Shown here: positions 45,419 through 56,400 of the stretch, piece after piece | Layout: every line of letters starts with the position of its first letter | Position numbering within the stretch: the stretch's first letter is position 1 | NCBI GenBank assembly: GCA_025084515.1 | Contig: JAJAGP010002013.1 | Coordinates: forward strand, 62,001 to 126,000 | DNA from: Ancistrus triradiatus | Lineage: Eukaryota > Chordata > Actinopteri > Siluriformes > Loricariidae | DNA length: 64,000 nt | Direction: 5' to 3' | Program-made: the position numbers and the translations under genes | The notes under the pieces: generated by a model | Seen by the model: only the letters and a program-made list of their open reading frames with translations | What the model was told of the DNA's origin: nothing | Database searches by the model: none

Positions 45419-47956
45419 TGTAGCGTGATCGCTGTATCTCCCTCTCTTTACTTTACCCTTCTTCCCCCAAGTCGTAAACTTTACAACATCTTGGAATTCA
45501 AGAAGGCCCTAACATCTGGACAGGATCGTAACCCCACCTTTGACTCCAACAGTTAAACTCTTTCCCAAACACGACATACAACCTTTGACATCTCCAATCA
45601 TAAACTAAGCCCATGTGCTATTTTTGAATGGGGGTTTCAACGTTTCAGGCCACCAAGCTTTCTTCATTGGTCTTCTGACTTTTTTGCAAAAAATTAACGA
45701 CTTTCTTTCCCCATAGTTTGAACTCTGTCATCACAGCCTCTCTTGCAAACCTTATCACCCAAGCCTGGCACCAGAAAGACACACCCTGGAGATTTACGAC
45801 ATCAACAAACGGTCAAGAAACTATCGGCTTCCCTCTTTAAAAAACCAAGAACTCAGCTTTTGTTCTTTAAAGAGACAAACGTTTAAATTGTATTCAACTC
45901 TTTCTGGGAACAGATTATCTTCATCGAAACCTTTTAATTACATAACAAAATAATATTTTGGATCCTGAGAAGTCCAAACACGCTATATACATTTAAATGA
46001 TTCATACAAAGAGTGGATCAAGGATATTCTTTTATATCCACACGACACCATTATAGATCATACATATGTATGTTACTGAATGTATGTAATCTTCATATCT
46101 ACTTGATTGATGTTTAGTATAATTATCTTTTTGTTTTGATATTTAGTGGTCCCTGCCGTTTAGTATGATATATAGAAATAACCGCTTTTGCCTATGTGTT
46201 TTGATCGATCGGGGTTTTTAATCATTTGTGCAACAAACATGAAGTTTATTTACAATGTACCCCCCCGCTTTCTCCTACAACGCTTGTATTAATCATAGTA
46301 TGTGTTTAGTTATTTAAAAGTATAGTAAATGCCTGCGCTGTAGTTTAGAATGCTTTAACGATGTTCTAAGTTTATCAATTCAAGGTGCTTTTGATCATCT
46401 GAACCTACTTACAACGAAGGTCTGCATCTAAAACTTGTAACTTTTGAGGAGTTTTGGTTATTGTGTGATACTTTTCAATCTCTTTTAGATACGTAGGAAT
46501 ATTATTTAATCCAAGTTAGACATCTGTGGCTTATGGTGAAATAAGGCAACCGCGATAGGAGAGCTTTACTGAGGAGTCCAGCTCTCTCATTGGCGTAAGT
46601 AAGAGGGCCAACTCCTTATGTCCCGCTCCTCACAGCCCCCTGAGCTTGGAACATTCAAAAAGCAACCGGGACTGACCAGGGAAAGCTAAGCTAGCTTCAA
46701 GTTTTGTCTACAAGTCTTTATGTGCTTTATGTTTTTTTCCTTTTTGGGGTAAACGTTTTTTGATTATTCATTTTCACTCCAGTTTTCGCGTTTACTTTAA
46801 AGTTTCCTGTGTGTTACAGCAGTCTTAAGTAGTTCGGTATCGCTGAACTAGAAGATAGTTAAAAGACCAACAGACTTTAAGCTCTTAACTATCTACTCCG
46901 CCCTCGCACAGTCCAAGTTTTTTCCGAGTTTTTTGTTGAAGCTCGTGGCGCTAGAAGACGTGCTCGACTCCACCTTTATCTGTGGCCAAGATAGAATCCG
47001 AGTCGCACGCCCGCAAGTCGAGGTCAGGGAACCTGATCACCAACAGCTGGGAAAAAGCCAAACCGGAGTGAGGCCCTCCAACCCATCTGTGATCCAACGG
47101 GACCGAAGACACGGACCGGAGACACGGACCGAAGACACGGACCGGAGGGCCTATAGCCAAGAAGATCTCACCGCCCACCAGACAGGAGCATCATAATAAT
47201 CTGAAGATTTTTACCGCTTCAGTTACATGGACGTCGGACGACAGGCAGGGAGGCCCGGGTTTCGTTCCATCTCCTTCGCGTGAGCCTCCACAAAGCAATC
47301 GGCAAGTACCACTGTTTGTGGCTGTTCTGGGTCCCTGATCTATCGTACTTTGCGTTTTAAGCTAAAACCACGCTTTCAACATAGACTTATTCACCGCCTA
47401 AGTAATTTAACATACTATCCACAACTCACGTAATTAAGGTTAACCAGTAGCATTGCAGCCACGTTAGTAATTATTACGCGACCGATAAGTACAACGATAA
47501 GTCATCTTGGTTTTCCGATTTTACTACTGTAAGGTGTACGCTTGCCATTATTCCCTGTTCTCCATACTGTGATATATACATGTTCATCGTCATGTTATCG
47601 TCATTTTTGATTTTAACTCTGTGATTACACTCGTTATTACCTTAGATAATCTGTTGGTATTTGCCTTGTTTTGTAGTTAATAAACTTGTTTATAAACCTT
47701 TTTGAATTTACCGCCTGGTTTGAGAGCTCATTCATTCAGAAGATCGAGAAAACTACTTGGAATTCACTATTCAGAACTAGACTGATCAAGTTTGTTGTTT
47801 CTTTTTCCTGGTTTCCAGATCGGCCAGTGAATTATTTATGTTTATCATTAATCGATTTGGTGGTGCCTCGTATTTCTTAATTAATTAATATATATTTTAA
47901 TTAATAAAGTTTAATTAAAAATTAATCCAATTAAAGTGTAGTCTTAGTTTGCTACA
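45419..47956. mobile_element. 2.54-kb LTR-like insertion (TGTAGC...GCTACA, AGGG duplication)
   Basis: The ends are exact because the host Tc1 is known from other copies. AGGG occurs at 45415-45418 and 47957-47960, and the unit starts TGTAGC and ends GCTACA, a perfect 6-bp terminal inverted repeat beginning TG and ending CA. This is the hallmark of an LTR, and 4-6 bp duplications are usual for retroviral or gypsy integration. No gag, pol or env is recognised; the longest frame has 87 codons and no domain. AATAAA occurs near 47672 and 47904. A very long solo LTR or a non-autonomous LTR element are both possible. Base composition varies strongly along it. Confidence 0.6.
47098..47148 (+). repeat. 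Short minisatellite, about 12-bp units
   Basis: GGACCGAAGACAC and GGACCGGAGACAC alternate four times inside the LTR-like unit. Confidence 0.85.
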
Positions 47957-48132
47957 AGGGAGTTGAAAGTCCATGTTGCCCAGCGACAGCCACAAAACAT
48001 CACTGCTCTAGAGGAGATCTGCATGGAGGAATGGGCCAAATACCAGCTACAGTGTGTGCAAACCTGGTGAAGACTTACAGGAAAGGTTTGACCTCTGTCA
48101 TTGCCAACAAAGGTCATGTTACAAAGTATTGC

Positions 48133-48218
48133 CTGGTCTGATGAGTCTTGATTTCTGCTGTGACATTTTGATAGTAGGGTCTGAATTTGATGTAAACAAC
48201 ATGACAGCATGGATCTTG
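48133..48218 (+). pseudogene. Tc1-like transposase fragment
   Basis: The text 'tggtctgatgagtcttgatttctgctg...aacaacatgacagcatgg' encodes WSDES and later QHDSM, the block around the first catalytic Asp of a Tc1 transposase of another family. It is only about 85 bp long and stop-containing. Confidence 0.55.
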
Positions 48219-48279
48219 GACTTTTGGCTAGTCACACTCGCTGACAGTGACATAGAATGTTGGGCGTGTTTGCGAATGT

Positions 48280-48600
48280 TTTTATTGGTGATTGATTATG
48301 GCAATTCATGGTGATACCATGGGGACTTTGTAATGCATCGACCGTATTCAAATGATGGAGTGAGTTCAGGCAAGCATTCCCAAGGATCACCTTCTCTACC
48401 TGGACAACCAGTTATTAAATGCACCTGGATCCAGAGAGGCTCTGCACTGTCTAGGCAGGGTGTTTACTGCCATTTATGCCACTGCACTGAAGCTGCACCC
48501 TAAAAAGTCTAATCTTCTCCAGAATAAGATTACTTTTCTACGTAGTGTTGTCAGTGCGGAATGTGTGGCCAACTGAAGTTATGTGGTGAGACTAAAGATG
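48280..48600 (+). pseudogene. Ty3/gypsy reverse transcriptase fossil
   Basis: The plus strand gives VIPWGLCNASTVFK (about 48311), corresponding to the MPFGL.NAP..FQ block. After a frame change it gives LYLDN (48394), where the second Asp of the catalytic YxDD has become Asn. The frame then stays open for about 60 codons, with FTAIYATALKLHPKKSNLLQNKITFLRSVVSAE, the thumb-region pattern of gypsy RTs. No other domain is convincingly readable around it. It is in opposite orientation to the gypsy bodies at 11.3 and 61.4 kb and diverged from them. Confidence 0.75.
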
Positions 48601-50708
48601 GCGGTAAGAATCTGGGTGAGAGGTTTGCCCTGGTAGAGTCCATGGGGATGTGACAACAGCAACGTATGCATGAGTTGCACCAATCACAAGAGAAGGACGA
48701 GGATCCCGCCCTGCTCCAATAGTGGCTTGAGGTGGGGTGGAAGCCAGAATAGTCAGTGGTGACACCTCATGACCTTACACTGAAGACTTACCGCTTTGAG
48801 TGGGATTGTCTCCAGTAGAGAGACAGGTTGCTGTGTCATTGCTGTAAGGAACCCAAGGCAGAGGGCATGGTCTGCCCTGGAAGTAATGTAGAAAATGTGC
48901 TTCAGTCAAGTGGTGGTCGGAAATGAAAACACTTCACCACCAAAGGCTACTGGTCCAGCTTCAAGAGCAACGTGGAGCTATCCTTCCATTGTTTCAATGC
49001 ATGCATGATCTGGTGAAAAATATATCTGCTTGGTCCCATTTCAAAAACTGACTGGAGCAAACACTATTTTACGATATGGCTTAAGAGGTACATGGCCCCT
49101 GACCAGTGCACCGCTACCATCCCTGAGAGGCATCTGGAAGTCAGTACAAAGTTAACATTTTCTTTACTGTTATTTTCTTACTTTTCAAAGTCATCACCTA
49201 TCCATCTTATTCAATATGATGTTAACATTTTCTTTGCTCTTTTATTCCTTTCTTTTCCTAGTATTCCACTTTCTTGCTTCTACTCTAACTCATTTACTTT
49301 TTTTCCCAGTCTTCACCATTACTGGTCATAGAAGTTTTAAGAATGAGACTGTAACTCATCTTTAAATGTAAAGAGATGTACAGTATGTTTGGTACAAATT
49401 TGAAACAAAAAAATCATAAGAAAATCATCTGGATTTGAAGTGGATCAAAATAGTATTTTTTAGTCAGTAAAAAGTTGCCTTCTACTTCAGAGTATTGGCA
49501 TAAAATCTTAATAATCAATAGGCTTAAAATCTTAAATAAAATGTAACTCCCTGCCTTGCTGAGGTGGGGTATGAACCAGAGTTGCTCAGTGCTAGAAAAA
49601 AAATAATTTGGGTGCATCTGTGAACAGGATCAGGCATCTGTGAATGTGTGTTCCTATGGTCTGTCTCACAGGAGGCTTCACAGTAACAGGCCTCATTCAG
49701 AAATTTGGGATTGGTCTGTACCATGTGATGTAGACTGGGGTGTCCCCATAACAGATATCATATGCACATATACAATCTTATACCCAGGTGCTCTACAGAA
49801 AGGTTCTGTTAGTTTGTTTCTTTAAACATGAACAGTGATCACCTGACAGGTCCTTTAATAGAGAACAATATTCCATTAGTGTTTATGCCCAGCTGGGCTT
49901 ATATAAAGTTCAAATTCACAGCAAGCATTTATTAATCAGGACATGAAATATGAGTGCAATGGCAGCATATAGCCTCTGAAGCTTTGGATGACTTATTGAT
50001 TGTGTGTGGTAGATATCCACCCTTCCGTGTCCATGCAAGTTGTAATGTTATTGCTAGTCATTAATCAGAGTTGGCAGAAACAAACTGCACCAAAAGCACC
50101 TTTTACACACAAGTCATCCCAGAGATTTAGAAAGGATGCAAGACAGAGATAGATAGGTTGAAAAGAAGAATGAAGTTGGTATGGAGAAAGCATAGGTCAG
50201 ATAGAAAAGGAAGTTCAGTGGTGTGGTTATGATAAAGTGCTTCTGTTGGGAAACTGAGAGAAAAATCATATACTGGAAATTTAACAACTTTCTGTGCCTC
50301 GCTTAAAAAGATGGGTTTATAGCAGCAGCATACTGACAGTCCTATGCACCCTTTTACTGTTGGTAAAAGACGACAAAACAAGTACATTGATCTTTGTGGG
50401 CTCTACACTGTGAGAGAAAGTCATGCTTCCAGATGTGACTAAGTCACATATATGAGTAAAAATATTTTTGTACACTTGTACTAAGTCTATTTGTAATTAG
50501 TCCCTTTTGAAATAATACACAAAAGCTAAATCATACACAAATAATACACAAAAGCTAAATCATAGTCATATACAACAACAACAACAACAAAAAAACAGTA
50601 TTCAGAACGAGTCTATTAAAACAGCTGTGAATCAGTGGACTAAGCCTAATAAACAGTAATTATATCAATTGTGTTATAGGTAAGGTTAATATTAAGGTTA
50701 CAATTATA
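48601..50708. other. Non-coding stretch; possible conserved block
   Basis: No gene recognised. 48600-49150 may hold further degraded retroelement sequence. 49855-50110 is unique, repeat-free, and holds two ATTAATCAG motifs about 150 bp apart, as in conserved regulatory DNA. A 26-bp tandem duplication ('aataatacacaaaagctaaatcat') is at about 50510-50562. Confidence 0.35.
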
Positions 50709-51290
50709 CAGCCCAAATCAGCAAAAAGTTGGGATAGTATGTAAAATGCATACTGGAATGTATACAGTAAGGGATAAAAACACACAGTGTTTTCTTATAT
50801 TTGCTTCAACTTTTATTTCATTTCACAGAATGAATCTGAGATATTTCATGTTTTGTCTGGTCAACTTCATTTTGTTTGTTAATAAACATCCATTCCTGCA
50901 TTTCAGGCCTGCGAAACATTCCAAACAACTTGGGTTGGGGGCAATTTAGAGCTAGTAATGAATTTTAAAAACTAAATAATGATGTGATTTCAAATAGGTG
51001 ATGTCAACTGGTGACTGTATCCCTCCCTTCAATCCCTCAGATGACACTGCATGAAGAACCATCAATAGCTGATATGAACACATGGGTGAGGGATTACTTT
51101 GGCAAACCTTTGTCAAGCACTACAATGCGGAGTTACATTCACAAATGCCATGTCAAACCATACTGTGCAAAAACATGCCATGTTAACCATGTCCAGAAGC
51201 AGCGCCAACTTCTCTGGGCTCAGAGGCATCTAGGATCGACCATCACACAGTGGAAATGTGCATTGTGGTTGATACAGATCGCTCGATAGT
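50709..51290 (+). mobile_element. IS630/Tc1-type transposon, family G (copy 3), 5' half with transposase N-terminus
   Basis: It starts after TA (50707-50708) with CAGCCCAAATCAGCAAAAAG. The left arm carries 'tttcatgttttgtctggtcaacttc'. The transposase is open at 51011-51289 and reads SIADMNTWVRDYFGKPLSSTTMRSYIHKCHVKPYCAKT and VQKQRQLLWAQRHL. This is the region before the first catalytic Asp, which is reached and lost at about 51285. The downstream half is missing. Confidence 0.82.
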
Positions 51291-52124
51291 GTCTGTCCAA
51301 TAAAAGCTTCTGGAATAATTGGTTTCCTGGTTTGTTGTGGTCATTATTCTTGTAATCATGTTTCCTATTTCTGTTTTTATTTAGTTAATAATTTTTTTTA
51401 TCTTTTGTCTCTGACAGCCAATACACATCTCAACAGTACTGAGTTTGTGTGTTAGCTCCAGGTTATTGTCCACACACCATGCTGTTACTTCCTCAAAATA
51501 GGCAGACTAAAAGTTGTTTTATATAGGACTCACTACAGTTTTGTCATCAACAAATCGGATGAGTATAACTGAAGGGTGAACACAAATGCAGTCATTTGTG
51601 TATAGTGAGTACAGCCAAGATGAGAGGATGCATCACTGTGGTGCAGCAGTACTGATAGAAATTGGTACTGACGGCATGGGTCCTGTCCATACAAACTGTC
51701 TCCTGTCTGTCAGGAAGTTAGCATTCCACTGAAAGATTGTAAGTGGAATATCCTGATGAAGGAGTTTATCATGCAGTCGCTCTGGAAGATTGCTTTAAAG
51801 TCTGAGTTGAATAAAGAGATTTGTGATAATGAAAGTCCATGTTATTTGTAACCTCGACCAAGTGATTAGTCTGGTAACAAGCATTAGTAGTGGACTGTGC
51901 ATGTTTTCAGGGAACTGCTGAGTATGTTTAGCACTCCATGTGATAAGATATCTGGTTAGGACTGCAGTGTTCCTGATATTTTGTGAGACAGAATGAAATG
52001 ATCCTTTAATAGTGGTGTGGCAATGGACAGGTGTCCTGTTCTCCCTTGTGTAGCAGCTATCTAGCTGCATGTACTTTGGTAGAAGTTAGTTTCTAAGACT
52101 TCAGTTGTTAAGGTCTCATTGTAT
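51291..52124. other. Unannotated stretch, possibly old LINE sequence
   Basis: No gene recognised. The wording is reminiscent of antisense LINE coding sequence, but no frame or motif is clear enough to call. Confidence 0.3.
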
Positions 52125-52340
52125 TTTAATTATAATAGTTTGGATATTTTGTCTGTACTTTAGAGTCATCTGGTTGTACAGCAGGCTCACTGCTTCCTCC
52201 TTGTCAGGTGGAATGTAGGTGCCACTGAGCATAACAGTAGAAGATTTACAAGCAGAATAGAAGGGCTTGGAATTGGTAAATAAATATTCCAGGTCAGGAA
52301 ATCAGAAGAGCATCACGGTAAGTGACAGATGCCAGTCAGT
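52125..52340. repeat. Interspersed repeat R (copy 1)
   Basis: About 215 bp that recur at 53785-54010 in the same orientation. Shared phrases include TTTGGATATTTTGTCT, ATAACAGTAGAAGA and AATAAATATTCCAGGTCAGG. No protein is recognised. Confidence 0.75.
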
Positions 52341-53181
52341 GATGATAGGGTGTTGATTCAGTGACTCAATGATTCAGAGTAACAAAGGCTATCCCATCTG
52401 GTTTGAATCAACAAAGGGGATACTGTGACACAAAACACATATTTTTAAATGCTGTTATGGAACATATGTGTCATGACACACAGTGTATCACATCCTGTTG
52501 TTTATGGGGCTGCATAATCACAGATTGATTAAAGTGTAATGGGCAAGTGCTTTGAGCAATGCAAAAAGATGCAATGCCTTTAACAGCAATGCAACATTTT
52601 GGATTCTGGTGCCCATTTAATATTATATCATATTGATGGCCGAGTGAGATTGTGTAGTTTACCTAAGGTCATGATGCTGCGAATCAATTGGTCATGATGT
52701 TCTGGCTCATTGCTGTATGTGTATCTACAGAGAACTGAACTAGCACACACTTTTAAGTCTCAGCCTAGGCTACTGATGAATACGTTTATAGATTGCAAAA
52801 TGTGGTGCAGTGTACTTGCAAACATTAAATATACAGTTTAATAGAAGAGAGGATGACATTTTTGGATGTCAATAGTTTGTGACTAAAGGAAAGGGAGATC
52901 ACTGTCATTAGTACTTTTCTGTAATCCCTTTTTGCTTAAGCAGAGAACATATCACCAGCAGCAAATTTTGCTCTGGATTTACCAGAATGCACGTTTTTAG
53001 AATATCTCTCCTAAATCGCAATGTGCTTATTTTTTCCTTCTTCAGCTGTTATGGGTAATGGGAGTGAGAACACAGGGCTTTAATGAAACACACAGTGATA
53101 ACTGGCTCATGCATCATTATACTGTGCATAAAACATGTTATACACTACACTGGCTTAGTCAGTTTGGGAAAATAAGAATAC
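52341..53181. other. Unannotated stretch
   Basis: No gene or repeat recognised. Confidence 0.4.
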
Positions 53182-53784
53182 ACAGTACTGCGCAAAGGTT
53201 TTAAGCAAGTGTGGAAAAACTGATGCAAAGTAAGAATGCTTTCCAAAATAGACTGTCAATCTTTCATTTTTTTGTCAATTAACAAAATGCAAAGTGAAAG
53301 AATAAAAGAGAAATCTAAATCAAATGAGCATTTGGTGTGGCAACCCTTTCTTCTTCAAAATGGCATCAAGTGTTCTAGGTACACTTACATATCGTTGTTG
53401 AAGGAACTTGGCAGGGACGTTATTCCAAACCTTTTGGAGAGCTAACCGTAGCCTTAGTCAAATCTTTCTCAAGTCTCGTCATGTAATCCCAGACAGACTC
53501 GATGATGTTGACATCAGGGCTCTGTGAGGGCCATATCATCAATTCCAGAACGAATTGTTCTTCTTTACGTTGAAGATCTTTTTGACATTAGCTGTATTTC
53601 CTGCTGCAGAATAAACGTGGAGCCAATCATATGTCTCTGTCATGGTGCTTCTTGATGGATATGTATCCGCCTGTATTTCTCAGCATCAATGACACCATTA
53701 ATCCTGACCAAATCCCTAACTTCATTTGCTGGAATGCAGCGACAAACCTGCAAGGAACCTCCACCATGGTTGTCATGGCTCCTT
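53182..53784 (-). mobile_element. Tc1-like transposon, family F, partial
   Basis: The left end has CACAGTACTGCGCAAAGGTT, the terminus of a common fish Tc1 family. The minus strand then carries transposase C-terminal text seen as antisense: 'cccagacagactcgatgatgttgacatcagggctctg' encodes the SPDVNIIE-type block, and 'ggaacctccaccatgg' the GGS block. The first part of the gene and the right arm are absent; it ends where repeat R copy 2 begins. Confidence 0.75.
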
Positions 53785-54010
53785 TAATTACAGACTTTGG
53801 ATATTTTGTCTTTACTTTATAGCCATCTGATTGGACATCAGGCTCTCTGCTTCCTATTTGTCAGATGGAATTTAGGTGGCACTGAGAATAACAGTAGAAG
53901 ACTTACATGCAGAATAGAATGACTTGCATTTGATCAATAAATATTCCAGGTCAGGAAAACAGATTTAAAAAAAAAAGAATATTACTGTAAGTGCCAGATG
54001 CCCACATACG
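53785..54010. repeat. Interspersed repeat R (copy 2)
   Basis: Direct copy of 52125-52340 with roughly one difference every eight bases plus a poly-A expansion at about 53965. Confidence 0.75.
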
Positions 54011-54356
54011 TCCCCTTTCACCTAAACCCATGAAATAGCATTCCCTGTACATACGTTTGTACCTAGTGTGATTTCGTTCAGAATTTCTGATTTTCCCAAG
54101 GAATAAATGCAAATTATATATTTTATAATGATGTATTTATGGTTAGAGTTGCGATTAGCATAGGGTTAGCATACTGTTGACCTGTTATGGCCCACACAGT
54201 GAATCTATACTAGTGTACCAAATGTACAATATCTGATATACATGTGCATGTTTGATAGAAATGTACAAATGTTGGTATAGTCTTTTAGTTAAAATATATG
54301 TTTTTTTTGTTACAATTCTTTTGTTCTTTTGTTCTATACAATTCTTTTATGGTTTC

Positions 54357-55245
54357 TATCAGAGGGTCGCTATTTGGCCACTAGTGGCCAGTAGTTGACC
54401 CGGTTTGGTGGCGTGAGCAGCAGCAACGCGATCGCGCATGTGTCAGCCCTTCTCGGGCTTATTATGGTAGAGTGGCGACACCTGTTGTTGATCCCATATA
54501 AGCACACCTTTGTGGCTCGCACAGTGTTGCTGCATTCCACAGGCGATCGGCTCAGTCAGACGCACAGATGTGCTCGTAACGGCATTCTGGACAGCAAGTC
54601 CTTCACATTCGGTTATTTACTTTCGTCAGGGACAATGGTACGTCTGAAGGTGTGAAGGTCTTCAGACGGGGGCTGCTTAGAGGCAGCTCCGTAAGTTAGG
54701 GCCCTAGACAGGGTAGGGTCAGGCTTTTGTTTATTTTCACTTTTATTTTGCCGGGCACCTCTGGCTGTTTTCATCCTCGCCCCCGCTGTCTCTGCGCTCA
54801 AGCCGTGCATCCCCCTCCCCCGCTGCGATCGGGAACCCTTTTTAACACCCCAATCGTGCTTTGAAGAGGACGCAGAGCTTAGTAGCCTCATCCTCTTCAC
54901 TCCCCGCATCCATGCTACAAACTTGCAGGAGTTATTTGTTATTATTTGTGTGGCACGCGACCGCGGAAGCTCCGCTCGGGCATCTGCGCATGCGCAGATC
55001 CGAAGCGCCATTCGCGCAGCAGAGGCACGCCGTAAGCACATGGTTTGAATAGCGGCGTCATACACTTGCGGCGTGCACATTCTTTATTTTGTATTTTGGT
55101 TGTCTTTTATCATTTTCTTTCATTTCTTTTGTTATTTATATTTCAGTTCACTCTTACCACCTGGAGCTAACTGCACTTGGGTCCCAAAACCTTTATATTT
55201 GTTTATACGGTTCGTCATCCTTTTTTAATAAGGCGAACCATCACA
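54357..55245 (+). mobile_element. Unclassified insertion unit X (copy 2), opposite orientation
   Basis: It starts TATCAGAGGGTCGC, with the palindrome TGGCCACTAGTGGCCA at 54375-54390. A TATA box (CCATATAAGC, about 54494) follows, and the unit ends with a hairpin-forming 'acggttcgtc...ggcgaacca' followed by TCACA. The block 'ggagctaactgcacttgggtccc' (55158-55180) is identical to the reverse complement in copy 1. The middle is GC-rich and differs in length from copy 1 (889 against 1500 bp). A 155-codon minus-strand frame in it (54613-55080) shows no domain. No clear target duplication is seen. Confidence 0.65.
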
Positions 55246-55639
55246 TATTTTGTGTATAGTTCAGTTGCATGGCCTTGTTTCAACGCCAAAGGTATAGATT
55301 TTTGGACTTTCTTTGTTTAAGACCACTTTTGGCCAGACGCTCTTCTCCAAACACTTGATGGGTGTACCTGGGTCCCACTTGTTTCATCCGGTTCTGAGCT
55401 GATGACACTGCTAGACGACATCTGATTTTGAAGGGAAGTAAGCATGATGTGTCTTTCATCTGCTTTCATCATAGCCTCCTTTATGTTGTAAACTTCTAAG
55501 GACCAAGTGACTGTAAAAAACTAAAGCAATACAGGGAACTGAAAATGAAAATGCACTCGTGGTGTATCTTATGCATCAAGCTTTACAAAATAGGTGGACT
55601 TACATACGAACTGTTACAATAGTGCAGAAAAAGTTGAGA
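55246..55639. other. Unannotated stretch
   Basis: No gene recognised. 'gtgtacctgggtcccacttgtttcatccgg' is echoed weakly in unit X, so part may be the neighbouring remnant of the same element. Confidence 0.3.
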
Positions 55640-56400
55640 AATCAATTTTTTTTTTTTTCTGATAAATTTAACTTCATTTGTAAATAATCATCCATTCCTG
55701 CATTTCATTGTGTCTAAGGTCCTCACTGTTTCTTTGTGTTTTTTCAAAAGGGCTTCAACAGCACATCTTGAAACCCCAGTCTGCTTTGAAATCTTTGCCT
55801 TGGAGATAACATGCTGATGCAGTATAACTATATTGTGTCATGTTGCTGTACTGAACCTTGGCATGATGTATCACCTGTGACATGAAACTGTCTTCCACAA
55901 CAGCAGAGTTTGGCTGTTCCTCATTTAGTTTTAACAGTCTGGATGGTCGATTTCGTTTTTGGTCTGGAGCACACAGCATCTATTTCTTCCAAAAAAGATC
56001 TGGAATACTGATTACTGATACTGGATACTGATGAATATTGATCTGACCACAGTCCACATTTTCACTGTGTGATGGTCCATCCCAGATGCTTCCAAGCCCA
56101 GAGAAGTCGATACCATTTCTGGACATGGTTAACATAAGGCTTTCTTGAACACTAACATTTTAAGTGGCATTTGTGAATGTAACTTAGAATTGTAGTGCTT
56201 GATGAAGGTTTCATAAAAATCAGCTATGGATGAATGATTGTTCTTGATGCATTGTGGTCTGAGGGATTAGAGATGACTCCTCTTCAGTTTAGGCTTTCAC
56301 CCTTGCCCTTGCACAGAAATGTTTAATGATATTATGCGTTGTAGAGGGAGAAATATTCTGCCCTGTAATTCATCAAAGATCACATGGTCCATTCAAAAAT
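55640..56400 (-). mobile_element. IS630/Tc1-type transposon, family G (copy 4), interrupted
   Basis: The pieces are 55640-55707 (arm text 'aacttcatttgtaaataatcatccattcctgcatttca') and about 55986-56400. The latter is antisense transposase, for example 'gtggcatttgtgaatgtaacttagaattgtagtgcttga', the reverse complement of the block in copy 3. Stops are common. A family F fragment lies between the pieces. Confidence 0.7.
55708..55985 (-). pseudogene. Family F Tc1 transposase N-terminal fragment
   Basis: The minus strand from ATG 55864 reads MPRFSTAT, a stop, then VILHQHVISKAKISKQTGVSRCAVEALLKKHKET, a helix-turn-helix DNA-binding domain of Tc1 type. Upstream leader text (55866-55985) is also of family F. 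The gene ends at 55708, where family G sequence begins. Confidence 0.75.

Larger units (their letters stand above)
44321..48127 (+). mobile_element. Tc1-like transposon, family C (copy 3), split by a 2.5-kb unit
   Basis: The pieces are 44321-45418 and 47961-48127. The outer left terminal repeat is missing: similarity starts at 'gcacttcaactatgagag'. The right arm is missing after 'gttacaaagtattg'. The break at 45418/47961 rejoins as 'gaacatttgtgttgaggg|agttgaaag', matching the other copies apart from substitutions. It is the copy with the correct ATG. Confidence 0.88.
44591..48127 (+). pseudogene. Tc1 transposase pseudogene (family C, copy 3)
   Basis: The ATG at 44591 in ACC-ATG-GCC context opens MAKTKELSKDTRKKIVDLHQAGKSESTIGKQVGVNKSTVGAIVKKWK, then TIDNLPQSGAP and TVSKNPKTTWRDLMNDLQRAG. 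An 18-base in-frame deletion removes the KVTKAT segment. A frameshift and deletion at about 44945 precede WENIMWSDETKIELF, which holds the first catalytic Asp. The second is near 45298 ('ggcaatgatcccaaacac') and the Glu block reads NPIEHL just before the 2.5-kb insertion. The C-terminus resumes after 47960. The insertion alone would inactivate it. Confidence 0.88.

Noticed and set aside
54613..55080. 155-codon minus-strand frame
   Set aside because: Lies inside unit X; low-complexity Arg/Ala-rich composition, no counterpart in copy 1.
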